From: Gemmatimonas groenlandica
GTDB lineage: Bacteria; Gemmatimonadota; Gemmatimonadetes; Gemmatimonadales; Gemmatimonadaceae
Assembly (NCBI RefSeq): GCF_013004105.1
Contig: NZ_CP053085.1
Coordinates: 2,356,001 to 2,420,000 of the forward strand
Direction of reading: 5' to 3'
Length of the DNA: 64,000 bases
Shown here piece by piece: positions 16,379 through 23,817 of the stretch (within the stretch, counting starts at the first letter, position 1; each line of letters starts with the position of its first letter). The translations under genes and the position numbers were made by a program. The notes below the pieces were generated by a model. It did no database searches, was not told where the DNA came from, and saw only the letters and a program-made list of their open reading frames with translations.

Positions 16379-17769
16379 ACGCGCGCATGACGACGCTCGG
16401 CCTGCTCACCTTCGCGCTGCCAAGTGGCACGCTCGCCGCGCAGAATCCGTTTGCGTTGCGCACCGTGCCGGTCGCCGCGCCAACGACGCCGGCAACCAAG
16501 TCGACGACCGCACGCGCGGTCACGTTCACCAAAGACGTGGCGCCGATTCTGCAACAGAAGTGTCAGTCGTGTCATCAGCCGGGGTCGATCGCGCCGATGT
16601 CACTGCTGACGTATGAAGACGCGAAGAAATACTCGCGACGCATCCGCGCCAAAGTCTCCGCGCGCCTGATGCCGCCGTGGCACATCGACCGCACGATCGG
16701 TGTGCAGCAGTTCAAGAACGACGGCGGTCTGAGCGACGCGCAGCTCGCCACGATCGTGGACTGGGTCGACACCGGCACGCCGATGGGCGATCCCAAGGAC
16801 ATGCCGCCGGCCATCACGTTCCCTGATCCGAACCGCTGGCAGCTCGCTGAGCAGTTGGGCGTGCAACCGGATCTCGTGATCCGCTCGAAGCCCTACACGT
16901 TGGCGCCGAAAACGCAGGACAAGTGGTTCCGTCCCGTGGTCGAGACCGGACTCACCGAACCCCGCTGGGTGCGCGCGATCGAAGTCAAACCGGTGCGCGC
17001 GAACGATCGCAAGATCGTGCACCATGTGCTCGCCTATCTGCTGCAACCCGAACAAGGCGTGACCGGCTTGGCGAGCTCCGCGCACGATCACCAGATGAAC
17101 GCCGGACTGTTCATGGAATGGGCCGTCGGCAAGACGGGGCAGATCTTCCCCGAGGATGCGGGCAAGCTCATGCTGCCGGGATCGCAGATTCGTTGGGAAG
17201 TGCACATGCACGCCATCGGCGAAGAGATCAAGGACAGTCAGGTCGAGATGGCGGTGTACTTCTATCCGAAGGGCTTCGTGCCACCACATCGCACCGTGCT
17301 CAGGATGTTCGATCTGTCACGCGACCGCGATCTCGACATCCCGCCCAACGAGAAGACCGTCACGCAGAACTTCTACGTGATGCCGGCCCCGGGGCGCCTC
17401 GAGAACTTTCAGCCGCACATGCACATGCGCGGCAAGGCCATGTCACTCGAAGCGGTCTTCCCCGACGGCCGCCGCGAAGTCATCAGCGCCGTCAACAACT
17501 TCCAGTGGAACTGGCACATCAACTACGTCTACGCCACGGAGGCCGCGCCGCTGTTGCCCAAGGGCACGACGCTGGTATTCACGGCATGGCACGACAACAC
17601 GGCGGCCAACGAAAACAACCCGGACCCGTCTCAATGGGTCGGCTGGGGTGATCGTACCGTCGACGAGATGGCGCACAACTGGATCGATGTGACCTACCTC
17701 GAGCAGGCAGAGTTCGATACACTCGTGGCCGCGCGCAAGGCGAAGGCCCTCAAGAAACCGGTACCGTAA
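16375..17769 (+). CDS. Cytochrome c domain fused to a copper type II monooxygenase-like (PHM-fold) domain
   Basis: 464 residues, exported. A class I cytochrome c domain (about 48-140) binds one haem through CQSCH (C63, C66, H67), with M100 in RLMPPWH as the probable axial ligand. The rest (about 165-455) resembles the two-copper core of peptidylglycine monooxygenase: histidine pair H216/H217 (IVHHVLAYL), H277-x-H279 (VHMHA) and H348-x-H350 (QPHMHMRG). This combination suggests a secreted copper oxygenase or copper-binding protein that receives electrons through its own haem. It overlaps the previous gene and is followed after 4 bp by a PQQ dehydrogenase, a likely electron source. Whether it hydroxylates a substrate is unknown. 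Confidence 0.87.
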   Translation: MNARMTTLGLLTFALPSGTLAAQNPFALRTVPVAAPTTPATKSTTARAVTFTKDVAPILQQKCQSCHQPGSIAPMSLLTYEDAKKYSRRIRAKVSARLMPPWHIDRTIGVQQFKNDGGLSDAQLATIVDWVDTGTPMGDPKDMPPAITFPDPNRWQLAEQLGVQPDLVIRSKPYTLAPKTQDKWFRPVVETGLTEPRWVRAIEVKPVRANDRKIVHHVLAYLLQPEQGVTGLASSAHDHQMNAGLFMEWAVGKTGQIFPEDAGKLMLPGSQIRWEVHMHAIGEEIKDSQVEMAVYFYPKGFVPPHRTVLRMFDLSRDRDLDIPPNEKTVTQNFYVMPAPGRLENFQPHMHMRGKAMSLEAVFPDGRREVISAVNNFQWNWHINYVYATEAAPLLPKGTTLVFTAWHDNTAANENNPDPSQWVGWGDRTVDEMAHNWIDVTYLEQAEFDTLVAARKAKALKKPVP

Positions 17770-17773
17770 CCGC

Positions 17774-19768
17774 ATGCGCTTCTCTCGATTCAACACCGCC
17801 TGTCTCTGCCTGCTGGCGTCGTCACCCTCGCTTGCCCGCGCGCAGTCAGCGCGAACGGCACCGTTCTCCACCGCGGCCGGCGAGTGGCCCAGCCACACCG
17901 GTGATACACGCGGCACGCGCTACTCGCCGCTCGATCAGATCACGGCCGCCAACTTCAGCACCCTCGAAGTCGCCTGGCGTTTCAAGACCGACCAGCTCGG
18001 ACCTCGACCGGAGTTCAAGCTGGAGGGCACGCCGCTGATGGTCGGCAACGTGCTCTACACCACCGCCGGCACGCGCCGCGCGGTGGTGGCCCTCGACGCC
18101 GTCACCGGTGAACTGCTGTGGATGCACAGCGAGAATGAAGGCGCGCGCGGTGCGGCTGCGCCACGACCACTTTCCGGCCGCGGCTTGGCCTATTGGACCG
18201 ACGGCACCAGCGCGCGCATTCTGTACGTCACGCCGGGCTACCGCCTCATCGCGCTCGATGCGAGATCCGGCGCGCGCATTCGCAGCTTCGGCGACAGTGG
18301 CGCCGTCGATCTCAAGCTGAACATGGATCAGCCGATTCTCCCCGACCTCGAAACGGGCGAAATCGGATACCAAGGGGCGCCCACCGTCGCGCGCAATGTC
18401 GTCATCATCGGCGCCGCCTTTCGTGAAGGAGGGTCGCCCAAATCGTTTCGCAACAACAAGGGGGACATCCGCGGCTTCGACGTGCGCACAGGGAAGCGTT
18501 TGTGGACCTTTCACACGATCCCGCGCAAGGGAGAGTTCGGCTACGACACCTGGTTGAACGGCTCGGCCGAAAACGCCGGTAACACCGGCGTCTGGACGCA
18601 GATCACCGCAGATGAAGAACTCGGCCTCGTGTATCTGCCGATCGAATCGCCCACCGGCGATTACTACGGCGGTCATCGACCGGGCGACAACCTGTACGGC
18701 GAAAGCCTCGTTTGCGTCGATCTGCTCACCGGCGTGCGCAAGTGGCACTACCAGCTGGTGCGTCATCCGATCTGGGATTTCGATCTCGCCGCCGCGCCCA
18801 TCCTCGCCGACATCACGGTCGGCGGGAAAGCGATCAAGAGCGTCGCGTTGCCCACGAAGCAGGGCATCCTGTACATGTTCGATCGGGTGACTGGTAAACC
18901 CATCTGGCCGTTCGAAGAGCGCGCGGTCGAAAAGGGCGACGTGCCGGGCGAGTGGTACGCGCCCACACAGCCCATGCCAACCAAGCCTGCGGCCTATGCG
19001 CGCAACGGGGTGCTGACCACCGATCTCATCGACTTCACGCCGGCCCTCAAGGACGCCGGACTCGCCGCCGCGTCGCGCTTCAAGCTCGGACCGATTTTCA
19101 CGCCGCCCGTGCTCAGCAAGACCGAAGGCCCGCTGGCCACGTTCTCGAATGGCCCTACGAACGGCGGTAGCAACTGGCCCGGTGGCTCGTACGATCCCGA
19201 GACGCACATGCTCTATCTCTCGGCGACGAACGCATCGCCGTCCGCGCTCGGGCTCGTCGTGCCGGCGAAGGGCGTATCCGACATGGACTACATTCGCGGT
19301 TTCGCACCCGGCGCCGGACGTGGGGGCTTCACGGTGCAGGGCCTGCCGCTCCTCAAGCCACCATACGGTACGATCAGCGCGATCGATCTCGACAAGGGCG
19401 ACATCGTGTGGCAAGTGCCGCACGGCGAAACGCCCGATGCGGTGCGCAATCACGAGGCGCTCAAAGGCGTATCGATTCCGCGCACCGGACAGGCCGGTTC
19501 GGTCGGAACATTGGTCACCAAAACGCTGGTCATCGCCGGTGATCCCGAAGTCACCACCTTGGCACCGCGTCCGCGCGGCGCGGTGCTGCGCGCGTACGAC
19601 AAGGCCACCGGCAAGGAAGTGGGCGGCGTGAACCTGCCGGCGCCACAAAGTGGATCGCCGATGACCTATACCGTGGGCGGGAAGCAGTACATCGTCATTG
19701 CCGTCAGCGGCGGTCCGTACTCCGGTGAATACATCGCCTTCCGTTTGCCCACGGCAGGCGCACGGTGA
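17774..19768 (+). CDS. PQQ-dependent dehydrogenase (quinoprotein), secreted
   Basis: 664 residues with a signal peptide (to ARAQ). It is an eight-bladed beta-propeller quinoprotein of the glucose/alcohol dehydrogenase superfamily, with characteristic tryptophan-docking and blade motifs: GEWPSHTGDTRGTRYSPLDQI at the start of the mature protein (family hallmark), LVRHPIWDFDLAAAPIL, GILYMFDRVTGKPIWPFEE and a C-terminal GSPMTYTVGGKQYIVIA. There are no N-terminal membrane helices and no fused haem domain; the electron acceptor is probably the cytochrome c encoded by the next gene, whose GTG start overlaps this stop (GTGA). The length fits a soluble membrane-bound-glucose-dehydrogenase-like form. 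The substrate (sugar or alcohol) cannot be assigned. PQQ biosynthesis genes are not in the window. Confidence 0.92.
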   Translation: MRFSRFNTACLCLLASSPSLARAQSARTAPFSTAAGEWPSHTGDTRGTRYSPLDQITAANFSTLEVAWRFKTDQLGPRPEFKLEGTPLMVGNVLYTTAGTRRAVVALDAVTGELLWMHSENEGARGAAAPRPLSGRGLAYWTDGTSARILYVTPGYRLIALDARSGARIRSFGDSGAVDLKLNMDQPILPDLETGEIGYQGAPTVARNVVIIGAAFREGGSPKSFRNNKGDIRGFDVRTGKRLWTFHTIPRKGEFGYDTWLNGSAENAGNTGVWTQITADEELGLVYLPIESPTGDYYGGHRPGDNLYGESLVCVDLLTGVRKWHYQLVRHPIWDFDLAAAPILADITVGGKAIKSVALPTKQGILYMFDRVTGKPIWPFEERAVEKGDVPGEWYAPTQPMPTKPAAYARNGVLTTDLIDFTPALKDAGLAAASRFKLGPIFTPPVLSKTEGPLATFSNGPTNGGSNWPGGSYDPETHMLYLSATNASPSALGLVVPAKGVSDMDYIRGFAPGAGRGGFTVQGLPLLKPPYGTISAIDLDKGDIVWQVPHGETPDAVRNHEALKGVSIPRTGQAGSVGTLVTKTLVIAGDPEVTTLAPRPRGAVLRAYDKATGKEVGGVNLPAPQSGSPMTYTVGGKQYIVIAVSGGPYSGEYIAFRLPTAGAR

Positions 19769-20238
19769 CGCGGCCGTCCGTTCGTGGCCGACGTGCCGTT
19801 GGCCTGCTGGGCGCGCTCATCGTCATGCCGCTGTGGGCGGGCTTGGCGGCCACTCCCGACGCCGCCGCCCACGGGCGACAGAACGAACGGACGACGTGGG
19901 ACAGCGTCTTCTCCGCAACGCAGGCAGGCCGCGGCGAGACCACCTACAAGCAACTCTGCGCACGCTGCCATATGGAGACGCTGGCCGGTGGCGACGAGGC
20001 CGGCGAACTCACCGGCAGCGCGTTCATGAGCAGCTGGAACGGACAAACGCTCGCCGAGTTGCACGAACGCATTCGCACCACCATGCCCACCGATACCCCC
20101 GGCGTGTACACCAGTCAGCAAGTCACCGATGTCATCGCCTACATGCTGCGCTTCAACGGCTTTCCGCCGGGGTCGGTGGAGCTCACTCATACGAACGACG
20201 CCCTCAAGAGCATTCGCTTCGTGACGACGAAGCCCTGA
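19765..20238 (+). CDS. Periplasmic c-type cytochrome, partner of the PQQ dehydrogenase
   Basis: 157 residues starting at a GTG that overlaps the upstream stop by 4 bp. An N-terminal signal peptide or anchor (AVGLLGALIVMPLWAGLAA) is followed by one class I cytochrome c domain with haem site CARCH (C65, C68, H69). The candidate axial Met comes from a later loop (SAFMSSW or TTMPTDTP), and the end has the family motif VTDVIAYMLRFNGFPPG. It most likely carries electrons from the quinoprotein to the respiratory chain or to the copper-haem protein of the same operon. It is the last gene of the four-gene operon and ends 9 bp from the convergent multicopper oxidase gene. Confidence 0.92.
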   Translation: MTRPSVRGRRAVGLLGALIVMPLWAGLAATPDAAAHGRQNERTTWDSVFSATQAGRGETTYKQLCARCHMETLAGGDEAGELTGSAFMSSWNGQTLAELHERIRTTMPTDTPGVYTSQQVTDVIAYMLRFNGFPPGSVELTHTNDALKSIRFVTTKP

Positions 20239-20246
20239 GTCGGCGA

Positions 20247-22178
20247 CTACGGTCGCTTCGACGCCACGATCACGGTCAGCGGGATGTACCACCCCGGCTC
20301 GACCGACTTCACCTCGAGTCGCCACACACCTGGCTGCGTCGGCGTGAACTCGAAATCCGCCGTCTGCCCCGGTCCCATCTCGACATGCGCCGGTCGTAGG
20401 GTCGCGACGGCAAGCGGCAGGTCGGCGCCGTCCTTCGCGATGGCCCTCCACTGCGCCACCGTGCTGTCGGTCTTGAGTGTGAACGCGATGCGCCAATCGG
20501 GATGAATGCTCACAATGCGCAGCCGGTGCTTCTCTCCCACCGTGAGGCGCAACGGAGCGGGCGACGTGCGCCCGTTCACCAGAGCGAATGGGCTTTCGAC
20601 GTGCTTCTCGAGATCCGGGCCACCCCCGCCGGCTACGACGAGATGATCGTGCACGAGATCGCGCGGCCCATCACTCACGATCACCGCGCCGTACATGCCA
20701 CGGCTGATCTGATGCCGATCGTTGAAATGCGAGTGATACGGATAAGTGCCGGAGCGCGGAGGAGTAAACGCCGCGACGAACGTATCGTTCGGCGCAATCT
20801 GCGTGTACACGCGCTGCCCCAATCCACTCCAATTCGGTACGCCATCCGGAAAGCTCTCGATCTCCAGACCATGCCAGTGAATCGAGGTGGGCTCGGCGAG
20901 GTTGTTCCGCACCACGATGCGCACCGGCTCACCCTTTCGTAGCTCCAGGACGGGACCGGGTAGCGTCACGCTGTCCTTGGCCGGTGCCGTTGGGCCGGAC
21001 TGCAACGCAAATCCGAACGCGGTCGCGCCAGTGACGAGCCGCCGCGCCCGTTGCTGCACGAACAGACGCAACTCGCGCGCGTTCGCCGGTGACGGCTCCA
21101 CATAGCCCGGCGCCGGCGTGACTTTGATGCCGACCACGAGCCCACGCATGGAGTGCCCGGCGGCGCTGCCCATCGCGCCCCCGGCCGCGTGCCCATCATG
21201 CGATGCTGCCGCCGCAACGACGGCCCCGGCGGAATCAATCGGCGATCCGACAACCGAGGCATTCTCGTCGGCGTGAAACGCAAAGTGGCAGTGGAAGAGC
21301 CAGTTCCCCGGAGTACTTGGCAAAAAACTGAAGGTGACGGTGCCCAGCGGCTTGATCAAATCCGTATTCGAGAGATGCTGCGCCGCGCGCGGCACCGGCG
21401 TGTCAATGCGTCCCGTGCCGTTCGCCTCGATCTGATAGAAGAAGCCGTGCAGATGCAGGGGATGATGCAGCGTGGTGGCGTTCACCACACGGAAGCGTGT
21501 CGAGTCACCCTGACGCAGCGTCATCGTTTCGCTATGCGGCCAGCCTTGTCCGTTGATGACCGACACCACCTCGAAGGGTCTCCCGTTGTCGTAGTCGAGA
21601 AACCACTCGCTGATCACCAGAATGTGATCAGGCATGGCGGCGCCGGGCTCGTCGACGACGATCGCGCCGCTCAGCTGGCTGTCCTTCCAGTACCGATCGG
21701 CTGCCGTGGTGCCGGCAAACGCCCCCCAGTACGCGTAGGTGCCGGCGAGGTTCAGCGCATACCGCACTTCACGCGTGGCACCCGGCGCGAGCTGCAGCGT
21801 ATCGTCGCCGCCCACACCGGCGCGGAGGTCACCGATCACCAGCGCCGAGTCGGTGCGATTGCGCAGGGTGAGTATCACGGTCGTACCGCGTGGCACGCGC
21901 ACGAGCGGGCCCGGCACGAGCGGCTGCTTACCTCGCTCCGCAAACGCGAGGATCGGGAGCGCTGGCGCCTCGGCACCCTCGGGAGCCCAGGCGCTTTCCA
22001 CGATCTCGAGATCGAGGCGCAGCGTCGTTCCCGTCATGCGACCGGCCGACGCCCGGTTCTGATGGATGGCGGCCCGCACGGCTCCCGCGCTCGGCTTCGG
22101 GAGAGGCACGCGCGGCAGCGCGGCGAGTAGCTGGGCATTGAGCACAACGCCAACCACGGCGGAGATCACGAAGGTCAT
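20247..22178 (-). CDS. Multicopper oxidase with inverted order of copper-binding motifs
   Basis: 643 residues, exported. It contains all four histidine motifs expected for a laccase-like trinuclear plus type 1 copper protein, but in the reverse of the usual order. The C-terminal-type pair comes first: HPLHLH (H239, H242, H244) and HCHFAFH (H296, C297, H298, H302). The N-terminal-type pair follows: HWH (H434, H436) and HSH (H482, H484). A His/Met/Gly-rich linker (about 326-345, SHDGHAAGGAMGSAAGHSM) joins the halves and may itself bind copper. About four cupredoxin domains are implied. The usual axial position after the last His holds Ala, suggesting a high-potential type 1 site. It converges on the quinoprotein operon. 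Confidence 0.88.
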   Translation of the reverse strand: MTFVISAVVGVVLNAQLLAALPRVPLPKPSAGAVRAAIHQNRASAGRMTGTTLRLDLEIVESAWAPEGAEAPALPILAFAERGKQPLVPGPLVRVPRGTTVILTLRNRTDSALVIGDLRAGVGGDDTLQLAPGATREVRYALNLAGTYAYWGAFAGTTAADRYWKDSQLSGAIVVDEPGAAMPDHILVISEWFLDYDNGRPFEVVSVINGQGWPHSETMTLRQGDSTRFRVVNATTLHHPLHLHGFFYQIEANGTGRIDTPVPRAAQHLSNTDLIKPLGTVTFSFLPSTPGNWLFHCHFAFHADENASVVGSPIDSAGAVVAAAASHDGHAAGGAMGSAAGHSMRGLVVGIKVTPAPGYVEPSPANARELRLFVQQRARRLVTGATAFGFALQSGPTAPAKDSVTLPGPVLELRKGEPVRIVVRNNLAEPTSIHWHGLEIESFPDGVPNWSGLGQRVYTQIAPNDTFVAAFTPPRSGTYPYHSHFNDRHQISRGMYGAVIVSDGPRDLVHDHLVVAGGGGPDLEKHVESPFALVNGRTSPAPLRLTVGEKHRLRIVSIHPDWRIAFTLKTDSTVAQWRAIAKDGADLPLAVATLRPAHVEMGPGQTADFEFTPTQPGVWRLEVKSVEPGWYIPLTVIVASKRP

Positions 22179-22226
22179 ACGCGTACCTCGGCAAAGTGAG
22201 GACAGCGGGACTACACTGGAAACGCC

Positions 22227-22766
22227 CTATTCCGGTCGGTACGGCGCCTTGATCTTCATCGCGACGCCCGTCGTGCCCCACTGCAACCGGAGCGTCGCTT
22301 CATCGCGCAACACCATCGGGAACTGGTAGGTCAGCGACTCGACCGACGACGCTTGATCCGGCATGACCTCGAGCCGCAGTGCGTCGTACGCGGCGCCCGG
22401 ATACGGCGTGTGCTGAATGTTCTTCTTGCGATTGAGAATGAACGTCCACGCGCCCGTCGCCCGTGGGATGAGCCACACGGTATACGTGCCCTTCGCCACC
22501 GGCGTCCCCTCCAGCGTGATGTCGCGGCTGACCGTGATTTGCGTGGCGAGGTCGGCCCCGGGATGCCAGATACTGTCCCACGGGACCAGCGCACCGAACA
22601 GGGCCCGTCCGCGGGCCGTGGGACGACCGTACGCGATCGAGATATCGGTAAACGCCACGCGCTGCGACACCGAGCCGCGCTGGCTGGGCGGATAGCCTTG
22701 AGCCGACAGCGGAGCGGAGGTCAGCAGCCAGAGGGTGACCAGCGGAGCCAGAATTCGTCGCAGCAT
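22227..22766 (-). CDS. DUF2911 secreted protein
   Basis: 179 residues with a signal peptide (LAPLVTLWLLTSAPLSAQ). It matches the DUF2911 pattern: an N-terminal PSQRGSVSQRVAFTDISIAYGRP strand-turn segment (in two pieces), RALFGALVPWDSIWHPGA, then TPVAKGTYTVWLIP and WTFILNRKKN. The family is common in secreted proteomes of Bacteroidota and Gemmatimonadota and has no known activity; the fold is predicted all-beta. It lies downstream of nothing obvious, 48 bp from the multicopper oxidase start on the same strand (possible co-transcription), and is divergent from bciA with a 52 bp gap. Confidence 0.88.
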   Translation of the reverse strand: MLRRILAPLVTLWLLTSAPLSAQGYPPSQRGSVSQRVAFTDISIAYGRPTARGRALFGALVPWDSIWHPGADLATQITVSRDITLEGTPVAKGTYTVWLIPRATGAWTFILNRKKNIQHTPYPGAAYDALRLEVMPDQASSVESLTYQFPMVLRDEATLRLQWGTTGVAMKIKAPYRPE

Positions 22767-22818
22767 ACGGAGAATCTACGTGATTCCCTGAGAACGTGGC
22801 GCGCGCCATCTTTCCGGT

Positions 22819-23817
22819 ATGACGCCTCCGCCTTCGCCGTTGCCTTCGCTTCGCGTGTTCGTGCTCGGCGCCACCGGCACGATCGGTCGGGCCACCGTGC
22901 GGGCGCTGGTGCGCCAGGGGCATGAGGTCGTCTGCTTCGGACGCGCCAGTCGTGCCTCTACCGGGCCTTCCGCACCCGAAGCCGGCGTGACCGTGCGGGT
23001 GGGCGACGTTCGCGACCCCGCGTCGATCACCCGCGACGGCTTCATGGGCGAGCCGTTCGATGCGGTGGTCTCCTGCATGGCATCGCGCACCGGTACGCCG
23101 CGAGACGCGTGGGCGATCGACCATCAGGCACACCTCAATGTGCTGCAGGCCGCGAAGGCCGCTGGCGTGCCGCAGATGGTGTTGCTCTCCGCGATCTGCG
23201 TGCAGAAGCCGTTGCTGGCCTTCCAGGACGCCAAGCTGGCCTTCGAACGCGCCCTCATCGACTCGGGGCTCACCTGGTCCATCGTGCGCCCCACGGCGTT
23301 CTTCAAGTCGCTCTCCGGGCAAGTGGATCGGGTCAAGAACGGGAAGCCGTTCCTCGTATTCGGTGACGGCACGCTCACGTCCTGCAAGCCGATCAGCGAC
23401 GACGATCTCGCCGAGTATCTCGCCAGCTGTCTCATCGACGCGACGCGACAGAATCGCGTGCTGCCGATTGGTGGTCCCGGCAACGCCCAGACGCCGCGTG
23501 AGCAGGGCGAACAGCTCTTCGCGCTCCTCGGGCGCGAGCCCCGATTCAAGCAGGTCCCCGTGGCGCTGCTCGATGGGATCATCGCGGTGCTCAGCGCGCT
23601 CGGGAGGGTAGTACCGCCACTCGCCGACAAGGCACAGCTGGCGCGCATCGGCCGCTACTATGCCACGGAATCCATGCTCGTCTGGGACGCGGCGACCAAT
23701 CGCTACGACGCGGCGGCCACCCCGTCCACCGGACAGGATACGCTCGTGGATTTCTTCGCCCGGCGCCTGCGCGGCGAAGTGACGGACGACCGCGGCGAAC
23801 ACGCGGTGTTCCAATGA
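22819..23817 (+). CDS. bciA: BciA-like divinyl (proto)chlorophyllide 8-vinyl reductase
   Basis: 332-residue atypical short-chain dehydrogenase. Family knowledge: BciA reduces the 8-vinyl group of divinyl (proto)chlorophyllide using NADPH during (bacterio)chlorophyll synthesis. Seen here: dinucleotide-binding VLGATGTIGR (about 15-24), then a chain of segments that I recognise as diagnostic of BciA rather than of general NAD-epimerases: RDAWAIDHQAHLNVL, LLSAICVQKPLLAFQDAKL, IVRPTAFFKSLSGQV, LVFGDGTLTSCKPISD, RVLPIGGPG, and ARIGRYYATESMLVWD. No other pigment gene lies within the window, so this is either an outlying gene of a phototroph or a retained or acquired orphan. Its stop overlaps the histidine kinase start by ATGA. 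Divergent DUF2911 starts 52 bp away. Confidence 0.86.
   Translation: MTPPPSPLPSLRVFVLGATGTIGRATVRALVRQGHEVVCFGRASRASTGPSAPEAGVTVRVGDVRDPASITRDGFMGEPFDAVVSCMASRTGTPRDAWAIDHQAHLNVLQAAKAAGVPQMVLLSAICVQKPLLAFQDAKLAFERALIDSGLTWSIVRPTAFFKSLSGQVDRVKNGKPFLVFGDGTLTSCKPISDDDLAEYLASCLIDATRQNRVLPIGGPGNAQTPREQGEQLFALLGREPRFKQVPVALLDGIIAVLSALGRVVPPLADKAQLARIGRYYATESMLVWDAATNRYDAAATPSTGQDTLVDFFARRLRGEVTDDRGEHAVFQ

Noticed and set aside
17846-19648. Minus-strand open frame of 600 codons opposite the PQQ dehydrogenase
   Set aside because: It overlaps a complete quinoprotein gene in antisense. It shows no motif and has the Arg/Ala/Gly/Val bias typical of high-GC shadows.
22300-23814. Minus-strand open frame of 504 codons opposite bciA
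   Set aside because: It is antisense to a strongly conserved reductase gene and lacks domains or a ribosome-binding site.
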